Of a stretch of DNA of 64,000 nucleotides, positions 8,197 through 17,161 are shown one piece after another. The position numbers and the translations under genes were made by a program. The notes under the pieces are model-generated. The model did no database searches. It saw only the letters and a list, made by a program, of their open reading frames with translations, and was not told where the DNA came from. Position 1 is the stretch's first letter; every line of letters starts with the position of its first letter. The stretch is from JBBEBE01 sp040882505 (GTDB lineage: Bacteria > Bacteroidota > Rhodothermia > Balneolales > Balneolaceae): contig JBBEBE010000005.1 in NCBI GenBank assembly GCA_040882505.1, positions 372,001 through 436,000 on the forward strand, in the 5' to 3' direction.

Positions 8197-10333
8197 GGGT
8201 ACGCTGTTTTACGGTCGTTTTCAGGTCTTCGATATCCACTTTTTCTCCGATGATGGATAACTCGTCAGCCGCCTTGATGACCGTATTTCCATGAGGGAAA
8301 ATGATCTTTCCGTCCCTCTTGATAATGGTGATCAGACTCTCTCCGGGCAACTCGAGTTCTTTCACTTTCTTCCCGATCATACTCTCGGTAATGTTGTTCC
8401 GTCGGATGGTGATGTTTATAAACCGCTCGTCTCGAAGCAAGATCTCCCGTAATTCCGCTTCATCGTTCGCTCGTTTCCAGCGTTCGGTGAAATCTACACT
8501 GTCGATCATCTCCGAGAGATGTGCAAGAATCCTCAAATGCTGGCCGGACTTCTTTTTGGAACTGACCAGAAAGATCAAGGCAACCATCGGTTGCTCCATA
8601 TCTTTCCGATCTGTGTAGGCATGTTCGAACAGATCATCTTCAATTTCGATTCCTTTTCTGAACCGAACCAGCACAATTTCAGAGTCAATATCCAGATCGA
8701 TGCGGGCATGTTTCAAAGCGGTATCTTTTCCGATAGGAATGGCCCCCTCGGTTCCTTTTTCGGAGAAAATATTCTGAAGCTCCTCTTTGTTCAACGGCAT
8801 CCGGTCCGACAAAATGCCGGATACCTTTTCGATCAGTTCACTGTAATCCATCTGTTCATTCTGAACATCCAGTACAGCTGCATGGCCGATGGCCTGCTCA
8901 TACGGATCCTCTTTTCTCAATCCCTTTTCCCGCATGATTCCACGCATCTCTCGCTCAAGAGCATCGTAGCGCATCTCTCCCAGTCTTGCATGCACATGAT
9001 AGATGGCTCCCTGTCTAACCACACGGTCTTTTGCATACTGGAAATAATAGATTATGCAGCAGATGACCATTCCGGCTGTAAAGAGAATGGAAATCCATCC
9101 CATTTCGGCAATCAGCCAGATCGTAATGATGATGCCCATGATTTGCACCCATGGATAAAGAGGGGATCTGAACCCGGGATCATATTCGTCGATACGACTT
9201 TCGCGCATGATCATGACAGCCACATTCAAAAAGCCGAAGATCAACAGCATGAAGGCACTTGCAAGCTTTGCGATATCGGCAACATCCAGTAAAAGGATGA
9301 ATGCGATCATGATCCCGGTCGTAAAAATGATCGAGATGGACGGCGTTTCAAAACGACTCACCTTTGCAAAGGACTTCCAGATCAGTTTGTCTCGAGCCAT
9401 CGCAAACGGGTATCTGGCCGCAGACATGATTCCGGCGTTTCCGGTCGATGCAAATGCGGCAATGGCCGCGATGACCACCAACAGCAGACCGCTTCCGAAA
9501 GGCAGCCAGTCCATAAACTCCCGGGCGGCCGATGCCACCGGCGTCAGATCTTCCCGCAAGACGTTCGGATCCAGGAGAGCGACCATGATGTATACACCCA
9601 AAACATAGATCACCGTGGCCGTGATCAGGGACAAGATCATTCCCAACGGGATGTTTCGGTCCGGATTCTTGATTTCCTCGGCGACGCTGGCAACCTGGGT
9701 CAGACCTGCGTAAGAAACGAAAATAAGGCCCACCGTAGAGATCAGTCCCTCGAAGCCGAATGGCAAAAACGGTGTCATCTGCTGACGGTTCACTTCACCG
9801 GTGTTCAAAGAGAAAATTTCGAACAGACCCAGAATGACAAAGAAGATCAGGATTCCAACGAGGGCCACCACAAGGAGTCCCTGGATCTGCCCGGATTTTT
9901 TGACTCCGATCATGTTCAGCATCATAAAAAGAAGTGCAAATGATACAGCAATCGGCTTGATGGGCACGTCCATATAGATGGACAGATAGGCACCCATCCC
10001 GATCAGGGCAAAGGCACTTTTGAAAATCAGGGCGAACCAGGTTCCGAGTCCGCCAACCGTACCGATCATGGGTCCCAAACTTCGGTCCAGAAAATAGTAG
10101 GGACCGCCTGCCCTCGGCATGGCTGTTGCCAATTCCGACGCGCTCAACATCGCGGGCAGGACCATGATGCCCCCAATGAAATAGGCAAGAATGACGGCCG
10201 GCCCTGCTTCGGCACTGGCAAGGCCCGGCAGGAGGAAAAACCCGGAGCTGAACATTGCACCGGTGCTAATGGCGTAGACATCAAAGAGGTTCAGCTCTTT
10301 ACGTAATCTGTTCTTCTTGTTTAAAACCGCCAT
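8189..10333 (-). CDS. APC-family permease fused to EIIA-like and TrkA_C domains
   Basis: 714 aa. Residues 1 to about 430 form a 12-helix amino acid/polyamine/organocation permease (STGAMFSSGFFLLPG at helix 1). After a linker comes a domain resembling PTS EIIA of the fructose/mannitol type (around residues 500-635), with a histidine in the ALKHARI segment where the phospho-His would lie. The C-terminus (about 640-705) is a TrkA_C/RCK_C ligand-sensing domain (IGKKVKELELPGESLITIIKRDG). This suggests cation or amino acid transport gated by a ligand and possibly phosphorylation. The substrate cannot be assigned. The coding stretch looks lower in GC than its neighbours. Confidence 0.85.
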   Translation of the reverse strand: MAVLNKKNRLRKELNLFDVYAISTGAMFSSGFFLLPGLASAEAGPAVILAYFIGGIMVLPAMLSASELATAMPRAGGPYYFLDRSLGPMIGTVGGLGTWFALIFKSAFALIGMGAYLSIYMDVPIKPIAVSFALLFMMLNMIGVKKSGQIQGLLVVALVGILIFFVILGLFEIFSLNTGEVNRQQMTPFLPFGFEGLISTVGLIFVSYAGLTQVASVAEEIKNPDRNIPLGMILSLITATVIYVLGVYIMVALLDPNVLREDLTPVASAAREFMDWLPFGSGLLLVVIAAIAAFASTGNAGIMSAARYPFAMARDKLIWKSFAKVSRFETPSISIIFTTGIMIAFILLLDVADIAKLASAFMLLIFGFLNVAVMIMRESRIDEYDPGFRSPLYPWVQIMGIIITIWLIAEMGWISILFTAGMVICCIIYYFQYAKDRVVRQGAIYHVHARLGEMRYDALEREMRGIMREKGLRKEDPYEQAIGHAAVLDVQNEQMDYSELIEKVSGILSDRMPLNKEELQNIFSEKGTEGAIPIGKDTALKHARIDLDIDSEIVLVRFRKGIEIEDDLFEHAYTDRKDMEQPMVALIFLVSSKKKSGQHLRILAHLSEMIDSVDFTERWKRANDEAELREILLRDERFINITIRRNNITESMIGKKVKELELPGESLITIIKRDGKIIFPHGNTVIKAADELSIIGEKVDIEDLKTTVKQRTRE

Positions 10334-10374
10334 TGAATATCTGTTATGTAACTTTTTTGGGACCTACGACTTCA

Positions 10375-11301
10375 TTACGGTAGTTGCCAGATATCCACTT
10401 CATTTCGGGCAATGTAGGGAACAGCGACCTGGTTGCGTTGGGTATCGAGACCGATATCTGCAGGTCGTCCAGGCATGGTGATGATGACTTGGTCCATGCC
10501 GTCATGAGTCACATGCAGGCTGGAGTCGATTTGGCTGGCCGAGAGTAGCCGTCCCTGGTAGAACTCAATGCCGTCAAAATTACCACCACTTCGGGCCTGG
10601 TCAAAGACAGTCAGAGATTCGGACTCAATGTCGTAGGCATGAAACTCCATCACTTCATTCCAGGGAGCCAGGATGAGTTGCTGGCTTTCGGGATCCAGAG
10701 TGATGCCGTTCGGAGAAAAGGGAAGTTCCATGACTTCCGACGGAGTTCCCTCTTCGATTATATAAAATCGGGCTCCTCCAGTATCGGTTACATAGAGGTT
10801 TCCGTCAGGTCCGGCCACAATATCGTTTAGAAAACCGGGTTCGAATTCGGTAAAGTCGACGAAATCCGTCTGTTCACCGGTGGTGGTGTCAAAGCCGTGT
10901 ACACCATCAATATCGGCAGCCCAGAGGGTGGTTCCGATGATGTACATTCCGCGTGGCGCATGCAGGGGGTGTTCGTCGGTACCGGTCATGAATTGTAGAG
11001 AATCGATCATGCCTTCCGGTGAGACGCTGGAGATGAACCCGTTGGCATCCCGGTCGTTGCCGCCACCGGTGAAGTTGGAGACGAAGTAGAGGTCTTGGGC
11101 AGGATTGTACCGAACAGCTTCCGGACCGTCAAAACCGGTTACGGTATGTACACGGTGCGTAGCATCTTGTACAGTCTCCCATGTGAGCGCAGGTGTCTCT
11201 TGTGGGGATTCCTGCGTCCGGGGTTCGTCTTGTGAACAAGCGGAAACCAGCATGATGCTAGCTGCAAGTGTAGGGAGGAGTGTCTTTCGAAATGGATACA
11301 T
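10375..11301 (-). CDS. SMP-30/gluconolactonase-like beta-propeller lipoprotein
   Basis: 308 aa with a lipoprotein signal (LVSAC, Cys22) and a six-bladed propeller of the SMP-30/strictosidine-synthase type: GFDGPEAVRYNPAQDLYFVSN, APRGMYIIGTTLWAADIDGVHGFD, FLNDIVAGPDGNLYVTDTGG and FSPNGITLDPESQQL. ATG 11301 is chosen because the signal peptide starts there and AGGAAT lies upstream; the frame is open further upstream but has no signal. Lactonase activity is possible, but many family members have unknown substrates. About 160 bp separate it from the kinase gene, with no clear terminator. Confidence 0.85.
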   Translation of the reverse strand: MYPFRKTLLPTLAASIMLVSACSQDEPRTQESPQETPALTWETVQDATHRVHTVTGFDGPEAVRYNPAQDLYFVSNFTGGGNDRDANGFISSVSPEGMIDSLQFMTGTDEHPLHAPRGMYIIGTTLWAADIDGVHGFDTTTGEQTDFVDFTEFEPGFLNDIVAGPDGNLYVTDTGGARFYIIEEGTPSEVMELPFSPNGITLDPESQQLILAPWNEVMEFHAYDIESESLTVFDQARSGGNFDGIEFYQGRLLSASQIDSSLHVTHDGMDQVIITMPGRPADIGLDTQRNQVAVPYIARNEVDIWQLP

Positions 11302-11458
11302 GGTCGGATTCCTGTTGGGTTGGTACGGTCGTATTCGCGCGTTCCACAAAGGCAACGATGACAATAAAGAACGGTTGCGGAATGATACAGATTCTTTCGA
11401 GAACTTTGAACGGAGGATCAAAAAGAGGAAACGCCTTCTCGTGTGATGAATTTCGCAC

Positions 11459-13033
11459 TCATCTGTATTCGGGAGGCATGAGGAAGGCGTTGCTCGTGCC
11501 ACGCTCTGTACGCTTCTGAAAACGGATGATGACGGTGGTGGGTTCGGTCTCCCGGTCGGTTTCCAGAGAGGCGTGGAGCTGTTTGGCGAGCAACTCGATC
11601 AGGTTGAACGGGGTTTGAACGCCGTCCGGAACAGGCTCTTGCAGGGCAATGGAGCCGCTTCTGTTTTCGAACCGGAACGTGACCTCACCGTCCTCTTCCA
11701 ACACTGCGAGGTAGAGGTGGTATTTAGCGGGTGCTTCCAAATGTCGAAGCAGAAATTTGCACGTATTGGAGATCACTTCATTCAAAAGCAGGCCGGCCGG
11801 AATCGCTTGATTTACGTTCAGTGTCAGAGAATCGATCGACAGCTCGAGTTCAAAGGGGTGAGGGTCGGATTTAACGAGGGAGCGAATGCTTTTTGTGAGC
11901 TTTTCCAAGAAGGGCTGGAATGCAACATTGGCAAAATCGTTACCATCGTAGAGCAATTCATGAATGTTGCTCATGGATTGGATGCGAAGCTGATTCTTTT
12001 GAAGCGCCATACGTGACTGTTCGTCGTCCATATGCATGGCTTCGAGTTCGAGCATCCCGGCAATGATGGCAAGGTTGTTCTTGACCCGGTGGTGGATTTC
12101 GGAAATGAGAACCACTTTCTCTTTCAGGGAGGCCTCCAGCTTGATCTCCTGTACTTTTCGCTGCGTAATGTCTTGAGCAGTGGCGTACCATTGTCCCCCT
12201 TTCTCGGTCATATGGAGGTGGACCCAGATATCCGAGCCGTCTCGATGTTTGAGCCGATACTCTCCCTGAAAGAGGTCCGAAGATTTGTTTGTCCAGGTCG
12301 AAAGCGCATCAATCAGAGGCTTGTGGGCAAGTGTGTCGAGGAGGTGACCGATCAACTCTTCACGGGTGTACCCGAGTAGCTCGATGACCCGTTCATGGAT
12401 GTCGGTGATTTCGTGCGATACGGGATCCAGCATCATGACCAGGTCGGTGGAGTTTTCAAGAAAGGTGGTTTGCTTCTCCAGTTCCAGGTTCTGCTTTTTC
12501 AGTGTTGCCTGATTGCGCTTGAGTTCGAGTCGCGCCTCCACTTCACTGGCCAGGATCTGGAGGCTTTCGATCTGCCACGGTTCCAGCTTCTTGGGTTGGA
12601 GGCCCAGAACACAGATTGTGCCGATGTTGTGCCCGCTGTCACTTTTCAGGTTGATCCCCGCATAGAATCGAACATTGGGATCATCTCTGACAAACGGGTA
12701 GAACGAAAATCGATCATCTTGGGTGGTATCCTCGACAACAAGAAATTGATCTTGCTGGATGGTGGTGCTGCAGAACGATCCACCCCGGATCATCTCTTTC
12801 GGTGATTCAGGAACAGAGGCTTTGTTCCATTGCCTGTTGCGATCTACAAAGTTGATTTGGGACAGCTCGGTATTGCAGATCTGGCGAGCCAGACGGGTCA
12901 ATGCATCGAATTCGGGTTCATCGGGGGTATCCAGAATCTCATAGGCGTAGAGAGCTTTCAGACGCTCCTCTTCGTCCGACGTGTAAAACGCTTCCGGTTG
13001 AATTTGGCTGTATCTGTCGTTCTCCTGATTCAT
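11459..13033 (-). CDS. GAF-PAS sensor histidine kinase (HisKA_2) with degenerate ATP lid
   Basis: 524-aa soluble kinase. Residues ~25-170 are a GAF domain (LARQICNTELSQINFVDRNRQW), ~190-295 a PAS/PAC domain, ~312-385 HisKA_2 with the phospho-acceptor motif EIHHRVKNN (His314/315), and ~400-508 the HATPase domain. The N-box LLNEVISN is present. The G1 box, normally DNGxG, reads ENRSG (456-460), and G2 lacks its LGF glycine (TPFNLI). ATP binding may be impaired or altered. No receiver gene is adjacent. The start has AGGGA 6 nt upstream. Confidence 0.9.
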   Translation of the reverse strand: MNQENDRYSQIQPEAFYTSDEEERLKALYAYEILDTPDEPEFDALTRLARQICNTELSQINFVDRNRQWNKASVPESPKEMIRGGSFCSTTIQQDQFLVVEDTTQDDRFSFYPFVRDDPNVRFYAGINLKSDSGHNIGTICVLGLQPKKLEPWQIESLQILASEVEARLELKRNQATLKKQNLELEKQTTFLENSTDLVMMLDPVSHEITDIHERVIELLGYTREELIGHLLDTLAHKPLIDALSTWTNKSSDLFQGEYRLKHRDGSDIWVHLHMTEKGGQWYATAQDITQRKVQEIKLEASLKEKVVLISEIHHRVKNNLAIIAGMLELEAMHMDDEQSRMALQKNQLRIQSMSNIHELLYDGNDFANVAFQPFLEKLTKSIRSLVKSDPHPFELELSIDSLTLNVNQAIPAGLLLNEVISNTCKFLLRHLEAPAKYHLYLAVLEEDGEVTFRFENRSGSIALQEPVPDGVQTPFNLIELLAKQLHASLETDRETEPTTVIIRFQKRTERGTSNAFLMPPEYR

Positions 13034-13057
13034 GGAGTCCCTGTTTGTGAATGCCGG

Positions 13058-14008
13058 TTAGACGGATGCCCAGAGTGTTCGGATCGCCTCCAGATCGCGA
13101 ATCATGGCCTGGTAGATCCGATCCCGATGAATGGTGACACGCTCCTGACCACGGTTGGCACCTCCAAGCGGGTATTCAAAGTGGACCGAGACGGGGACCT
13201 GAATGTTGTACTCTTTGAGCAGCTTGAAATAACGGGACCAATCCACCATGCCCTCTCCGAACGGGACATTTTCCGTATACCAGGATCCATCGGGTCGCTG
13301 ACTCCACCGGACATCTTTGAGTACGAGGGTGCGAATACGAGGGGCGACCAGCCGTAGCCCGTTCTCCCAGGAGAGTCCGCCTTCGACAACGGCGTGACGA
13401 AGGTCGTACTGAACCCCGAAGCTCTCTGGATCGGCATCCTGGAGCATTTCGTGAATCTCCCAGAGAGAGGCACCCACCAGTGTTCCGGCATGGTTTTGAT
13501 AGCAACCAACCAGATCATACCCCTGATTGAGTCGATCCAATTCGTGGATGCGTTGCCGGTACCCGGCGATCGACTCCGGCAGGCTCTGATTCTCGTCATA
13601 CCGGAACCAGTTCATGCGATAGAAGCGAATGCCCTGCTCACTGGCGGTTTGAAGGACACGGCGATCGACGGGATTGGAGGCGTCATCCACAAAGGTGGTC
13701 ATCATGTCGTGGTTGAGCCCATGCTTCTCGATCGCTTCGACCGCGCGGGGGAGGTCCCGGATGACGTTCTCCGGCTCAACGTGTCCGGTTTCACGAACCG
13801 TCAGATCCACTCCGTCGAATCCCATCGCCTTGGTGACCCGGGCCATCTCCTCGTATTCAAGAAATTCGAGATGCTTGGAAAAGATGTTCAGTTGCAGCCC
13901 ACCCGATGGTTGGGCCATTCGGGTTTGGGCGGGGGCAACGGCCCACGGGGCCAGTGTTCCCACTCCGCCGGCAATGGCAGAAGATTTCAAAAAGTCGCGT
14001 CGGTTCAT
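13058..14008 (-). CDS. Tat-exported sugar phosphate isomerase/epimerase-like TIM barrel
   Basis: 316 aa beginning MNRRDFLKSSAIAGG, a twin-arginine signal; ATG 14008 is therefore preferred over TTG 14017. The mature part is an AP-endonuclease-2/xylose-isomerase-like TIM barrel (AMGFDGVDLTVRETGHVEP, YDLRHAVVEGG, TLVLKDVRW, HFEYPLGG), with Glu, Asp and His residues able to bind a divalent metal. Such proteins act on sugars or cyclitols in periplasmic pathways; no substrate can be named. It lies between the alkaline phosphatase and kinase genes on the same strand, but a terminator precedes it, so it is probably transcribed separately from the phosphatase. Confidence 0.85.
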   Translation of the reverse strand: MNRRDFLKSSAIAGGVGTLAPWAVAPAQTRMAQPSGGLQLNIFSKHLEFLEYEEMARVTKAMGFDGVDLTVRETGHVEPENVIRDLPRAVEAIEKHGLNHDMMTTFVDDASNPVDRRVLQTASEQGIRFYRMNWFRYDENQSLPESIAGYRQRIHELDRLNQGYDLVGCYQNHAGTLVGASLWEIHEMLQDADPESFGVQYDLRHAVVEGGLSWENGLRLVAPRIRTLVLKDVRWSQRPDGSWYTENVPFGEGMVDWSRYFKLLKEYNIQVPVSVHFEYPLGGANRGQERVTIHRDRIYQAMIRDLEAIRTLWASV

Positions 14009-14032
14009 GACAATCAAAGCTTTTGTTCAACA

Positions 14033-14070
14033 GAAAAAGCAGGCTCCAACCGGTTGCCCGGGGGAGCCTG
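14033..14070 (-). terminator. Rho-independent terminator of the alkaline phosphatase gene
   Basis: On the minus strand CAGGCTCC (14070-14063) pairs with GGAGCCTG (14047-14040), with a GC-rich 15-nt loop, followed by C and five T residues. It lies 25 nt past the phosphatase stop. Confidence 0.88.
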
Positions 14071-14095
14071 AACGAAGGTGGAAGAGTCCGGTCGG

Positions 14096-15214
14096 TTATT
14101 CGACAGAGAAGCCGAGAATTCCCATGGCTTTGAAGTAGATCTCGGACTGGTGATAGACGCCCGCGAACTGTTCGGATCCCGGTCCGTAGGCAAAGACCGG
14201 AACCATGGCTCCGGTGTGGCTACCGGTTGTGAAGTTGCCTGTGACCGTGTGATTGGTAATGTCCACTTGATCCAGGGCGGTTCCACCCGTTTCGTGGTCG
14301 GCGGTAATGACGACCAGCGTATTTCCGTCCTGACGGGCAAACTCCATGACGGCGCCGACCGCCGCGTCAAAATCGTGCATCTCTTCGATGATGTACGCCA
14401 TGTCATTGGCGTGTCCGGCCCAGTCGATTTGGGAGCCTTCAATGGAGAGGAAGAACCCGTTCGGGTTTTGGGAGAGCAGGTCGAGCCCGACTCCGGTGGC
14501 TTGCGGGAGGATGGGGCCGCGACCTTCGGAAAATCGTGCGGGCTCGCCATCGGCGATGAATCCGGCCAGCTTTCCGGACCCGACACTGCGCATGCCTTCA
14601 ATATCATCATGGACGGCGTATCCCTTCTCGCGCAACTCTTCAATCAGGTTTCGGTCGTCGGTCTCCCGCTCGGCAAAGTACTGACGGCCACCACCAATGA
14701 AGAGGTCCAGATCCACATCCAGAAAGTCGGCTGCGATCGCTTCCATGTTTTGACGGCTCGGGTCATGAGCGACAAAACTGGCCGGGGTGGCGTGGGTGAT
14801 GGAGCTGGTGGCGATCACGCCTGTGGACCACCCTTGCTCCAGGGTGTGGTGCAGGATGCCGAGGACCGGATTCTCGTGAATATCCATGCCGATCCGTCCG
14901 TTCAGAGTGGTGACACCACTCGCAATGGCGGTTGCCGAGGCGGCACTGTCTACCACATCATTGCCCTCCTGTTCGGGATGCGGATGGGTCGTGGCCAAGC
15001 CGACGACCGGAAGGTCGGTGATGTTCAGGTGGTGTCCGTTGGTCACGTGTCCGGCAGTCAACTGTGTGACCCCCATCCCGTCTCCGATCATGAAGATCAC
15101 ATTTTGTGGCCGTTCCGGCTCACTCGGGGAGGATTCGTTGGTTGTCGCCGTACAGGCCGAAAACAGAAGAAGGGTTGCAATCGTGGCAAGGGCGGTGTTC
15201 AATCGTATGGTCAT
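14096..15214 (-). CDS. Alkaline phosphatase (PhoA family) lipoprotein
   Basis: 372 aa. Signal peptide with LLFSAC places a lipidated cysteine at residue 21. Family motifs: VIFMIGDGMG (metal Asp), VVDSAASATA (nucleophilic Ser), THATPASF, DWAGHANDM (metal His/Asp), ITADHETGG (metal Asp/His) and TGSHTG (late His). The metal-site framework of the PhoA superfamily is therefore intact. It hydrolyses phosphomonoesters outside the cytoplasm for phosphate scavenging. ATG 15214 is chosen over 15250 because it begins the signal peptide. It is divergent from the Vgb-like gene and closed by its own terminator. Confidence 0.93.
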   Translation of the reverse strand: MTIRLNTALATIATLLLFSACTATTNESSPSEPERPQNVIFMIGDGMGVTQLTAGHVTNGHHLNITDLPVVGLATTHPHPEQEGNDVVDSAASATAIASGVTTLNGRIGMDIHENPVLGILHHTLEQGWSTGVIATSSITHATPASFVAHDPSRQNMEAIAADFLDVDLDLFIGGGRQYFAERETDDRNLIEELREKGYAVHDDIEGMRSVGSGKLAGFIADGEPARFSEGRGPILPQATGVGLDLLSQNPNGFFLSIEGSQIDWAGHANDMAYIIEEMHDFDAAVGAVMEFARQDGNTLVVITADHETGGTALDQVDITNHTVTGNFTTGSHTGAMVPVFAYGPGSEQFAGVYHQSEIYFKAMGILGFSVE

Positions 15215-15456
15215 GTGTCTGGTCCATCTTGTTAAAGGATCTGATATCATCCCTGAATATATAAACTTGCAGACGGAATGGAAGCTCGATGGACGGAGTT
15301 TACCATCTGTTTATTTGATCGACAGGAGGGGTGTGCAGTCAAGCACGAGATTTTACATTTCATGGAAAGAGAATTCTTGCGAATGTTCGCTATGCACGAT
15401 TACATTGGTTTCAGACCCAAAGGGTTTAAAAACAGTAGGATAATCGGAGAACGGGT
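15215..15456. promoter_or_regulatory. Divergent intergenic region, AT-rich, probable promoters
   Basis: 242 bp between the phosphatase and Vgb-like genes, visibly AT-richer than its surroundings. On the plus strand TTACATTGG (about 15400) with an upstream TTG is a weak match to the TAnnTTTG promoter type. On the minus strand TATATATTC near 15260 could serve the phosphatase. No perfect consensus and no RNA gene is seen. Confidence 0.4.
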
Positions 15457-16503
15457 ATGTTGAAAACAAGTTTGCTGGGTGGGTTGGGAAGTCTGTTTCT
15501 GGCCGGCGGATTGTGGGTGTCGGCCGGTGTGGAGGATCAAAATGACCGTGTGGGAGAGCTTGCGGTTCAACCCGATCCGGTTGTGGAATCCCTTCGGGAG
15601 TGGAGAGTTCCATTTGACGAGTCGAGATCTCGCGATCCGTATGTAGCCCCGGATGGTACGGTCTTCTTTGCCGGGCAACAGGCAGACTATGTCGGGTTTT
15701 TTGACCCGGCAACGGAGTCATTCGGTTCCCATCCGCTGGATGACGGAACCGGGCCCCATACGGTGGTGGTCGCTGATGACGGCTGGGTCTGGTATGCCGG
15801 AAACCGGGCACGGCACATCGGGAAGATGGACCCGGAGTCCGGAGAAATTACCAAATACGAAATGAGTGACCCGCACGCACGGGATCCCCATACGTTTGCT
15901 TTTGACAATGATGGAAATCTCTGGTTCACGGCTCAGGGCGGTAATGGTGTGGGCCATTTCAATGTTCAGACCGGGGAAGCGCGTGTCCTGGCGATTCCGA
16001 CCGAACGAGCCCGACCCTACGGAATCCGGATGGGCCCTGACGGGAATCGGCCCTGGATTGCTCTGTTCGGAACTCACAAGATTGCAACGGTCGATCCACA
16101 GACGATGGAGTTGACGGAGGTGGCGTTGCCTCGCGAGGAGGCCCGTCCGCGCCGACTGGATGTGACATCGGATGGCAAGGTTTGGTATGGAGACTATGCG
16201 GCCGGGAAGGTCGGTCGATATGATCCGGCCGACGGATCCTTCCAAGAGTGGGACATGCCGGACGGATCCGATTCTCGACCCTATGCGGTACTCAAGGATC
16301 ATCGGGACCGGGTCTGGTTCTCGGCCAGCGGACTTTCGCCCAATAAACTGATCGCATTCGACACACAGAGCGAAGAGTTTGTTGCATCGGTGGAGGTGCC
16401 TTCGGCCGAAGGATCGATTCGTCACATGGATTTTGACGAGGAGACTCGGTCACTCTGGTTTGGGACCGATACCGGCCATATCGGTCGGTTGATTGTCCGA
16501 TAA
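15457..16503 (+). CDS. Secreted Vgb-like (streptogramin-lyase fold) beta-propeller
   Basis: 348 aa with an N-terminal hydrophobic signal (about residues 5-23). The rest is a seven-bladed propeller with repeats such as RDPYVAPDGTVFFAGQ, GPHTVVVADDGWVWYAG, DPHTFAFDNDGNLWFTAQGGNGVGHF and RPYGIRMGPDG, the Vgb/virginiamycin B lyase family pattern. Antibiotic lyase activity should not be assumed, since most exported homologues have other, unknown roles. GGAGAACGGG just upstream supports the ATG. It heads a same-strand group with the CHSCH protein (47 nt later) and the CBM9-like protein, all exported. Confidence 0.85.
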   Translation: MLKTSLLGGLGSLFLAGGLWVSAGVEDQNDRVGELAVQPDPVVESLREWRVPFDESRSRDPYVAPDGTVFFAGQQADYVGFFDPATESFGSHPLDDGTGPHTVVVADDGWVWYAGNRARHIGKMDPESGEITKYEMSDPHARDPHTFAFDNDGNLWFTAQGGNGVGHFNVQTGEARVLAIPTERARPYGIRMGPDGNRPWIALFGTHKIATVDPQTMELTEVALPREEARPRRLDVTSDGKVWYGDYAAGKVGRYDPADGSFQEWDMPDGSDSRPYAVLKDHRDRVWFSASGLSPNKLIAFDTQSEEFVASVEVPSAEGSIRHMDFDEETRSLWFGTDTGHIGRLIVR

Positions 16504-16549
16504 CCGGGATTGGACGGGCTGAACCGAACGGGGAACGAGAGGGAATTGC

Positions 16550-17161
16550 ATGCAGAGATGGACAGGGTGGATCTGGGTGGTGGCACTCGTGTTCCCGTTT
16601 GTTGGCGGGTGGCTCTGGACCGGGGGCGAGGTGGAGACTCGTGGGCACGGAGGGCTCTATCCCGCTCCTTTGGATGGTCCCTACACGGGTGGATTCGGTG
16701 AGCCAACGTGCCACAGTTGTCATTTCGATTACGATCTGAATCCGGAAGAGGGCGCACTGATCCTGGAGGGCATACCGGATGTCTGGGAACCCGGGAAGAC
16801 CTACCAGTGGAAGGTGTCTGTCGAGCGGGAAGATCTGCAAAAAGGCGGGTTCCAGCTGTCGGCCCGTTTGAAAGAGGGTGAGCAGGCCGGGCGGTTCGAG
16901 TGGTCCTCCGATCGAATCACGACCACCCCGGTTGGCGACCGGGAGGGGGTGTATGTGCAACACTCCGGGAATGGTACCGAACCAATAGAGGAGGGGCGCA
17001 TCTCCTGGGTCATCGACTGGATTGCACCCGATCGGGGGTCCGGTGCGGTGTACGTTCATATTGCGGCCAATGCCGGCAATGGGGATGACTCTTCGTTTGG
17101 AGACTGGATCTATCTTGCAGATATTCGGATCGATACCTCCAAACAAAACGATGGCTCATGA
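16550..17161 (+). CDS. Exported Reeler/choice-of-anchor-V-like protein with CHSCH heme motif
   Basis: 203 aa. N-terminal hydrophobic segment (residues 7-25), then a GGFGEPTCHSCHFDYDLNPEEG segment in which Cys54-x2-Cys57-His58 is a heme c-type motif, followed by a beta-rich domain (PDVWEPGKTYQWKVSVE, GGFQLSARLKEGEQAGRF) resembling Reeler or choice-of-anchor-V domains. A single heme c could be attached in the periplasm, but no distal Met ligand can be assigned. The stop overlaps the next start by 4 nt (ATGA), indicating coupling with the CBM9-like protein. Function is unknown. Confidence 0.78.
   Translation: MQRWTGWIWVVALVFPFVGGWLWTGGEVETRGHGGLYPAPLDGPYTGGFGEPTCHSCHFDYDLNPEEGALILEGIPDVWEPGKTYQWKVSVEREDLQKGGFQLSARLKEGEQAGRFEWSSDRITTTPVGDREGVYVQHSGNGTEPIEEGRISWVIDWIAPDRGSGAVYVHIAANAGNGDDSSFGDWIYLADIRIDTSKQNDGS

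Noticed and set aside
15457..16503. Streptogramin (virginiamycin B) resistance gene
   Set aside because: The fold matches Vgb but the protein is exported and in a carbohydrate-type context; an antibiotic resistance role has no support.
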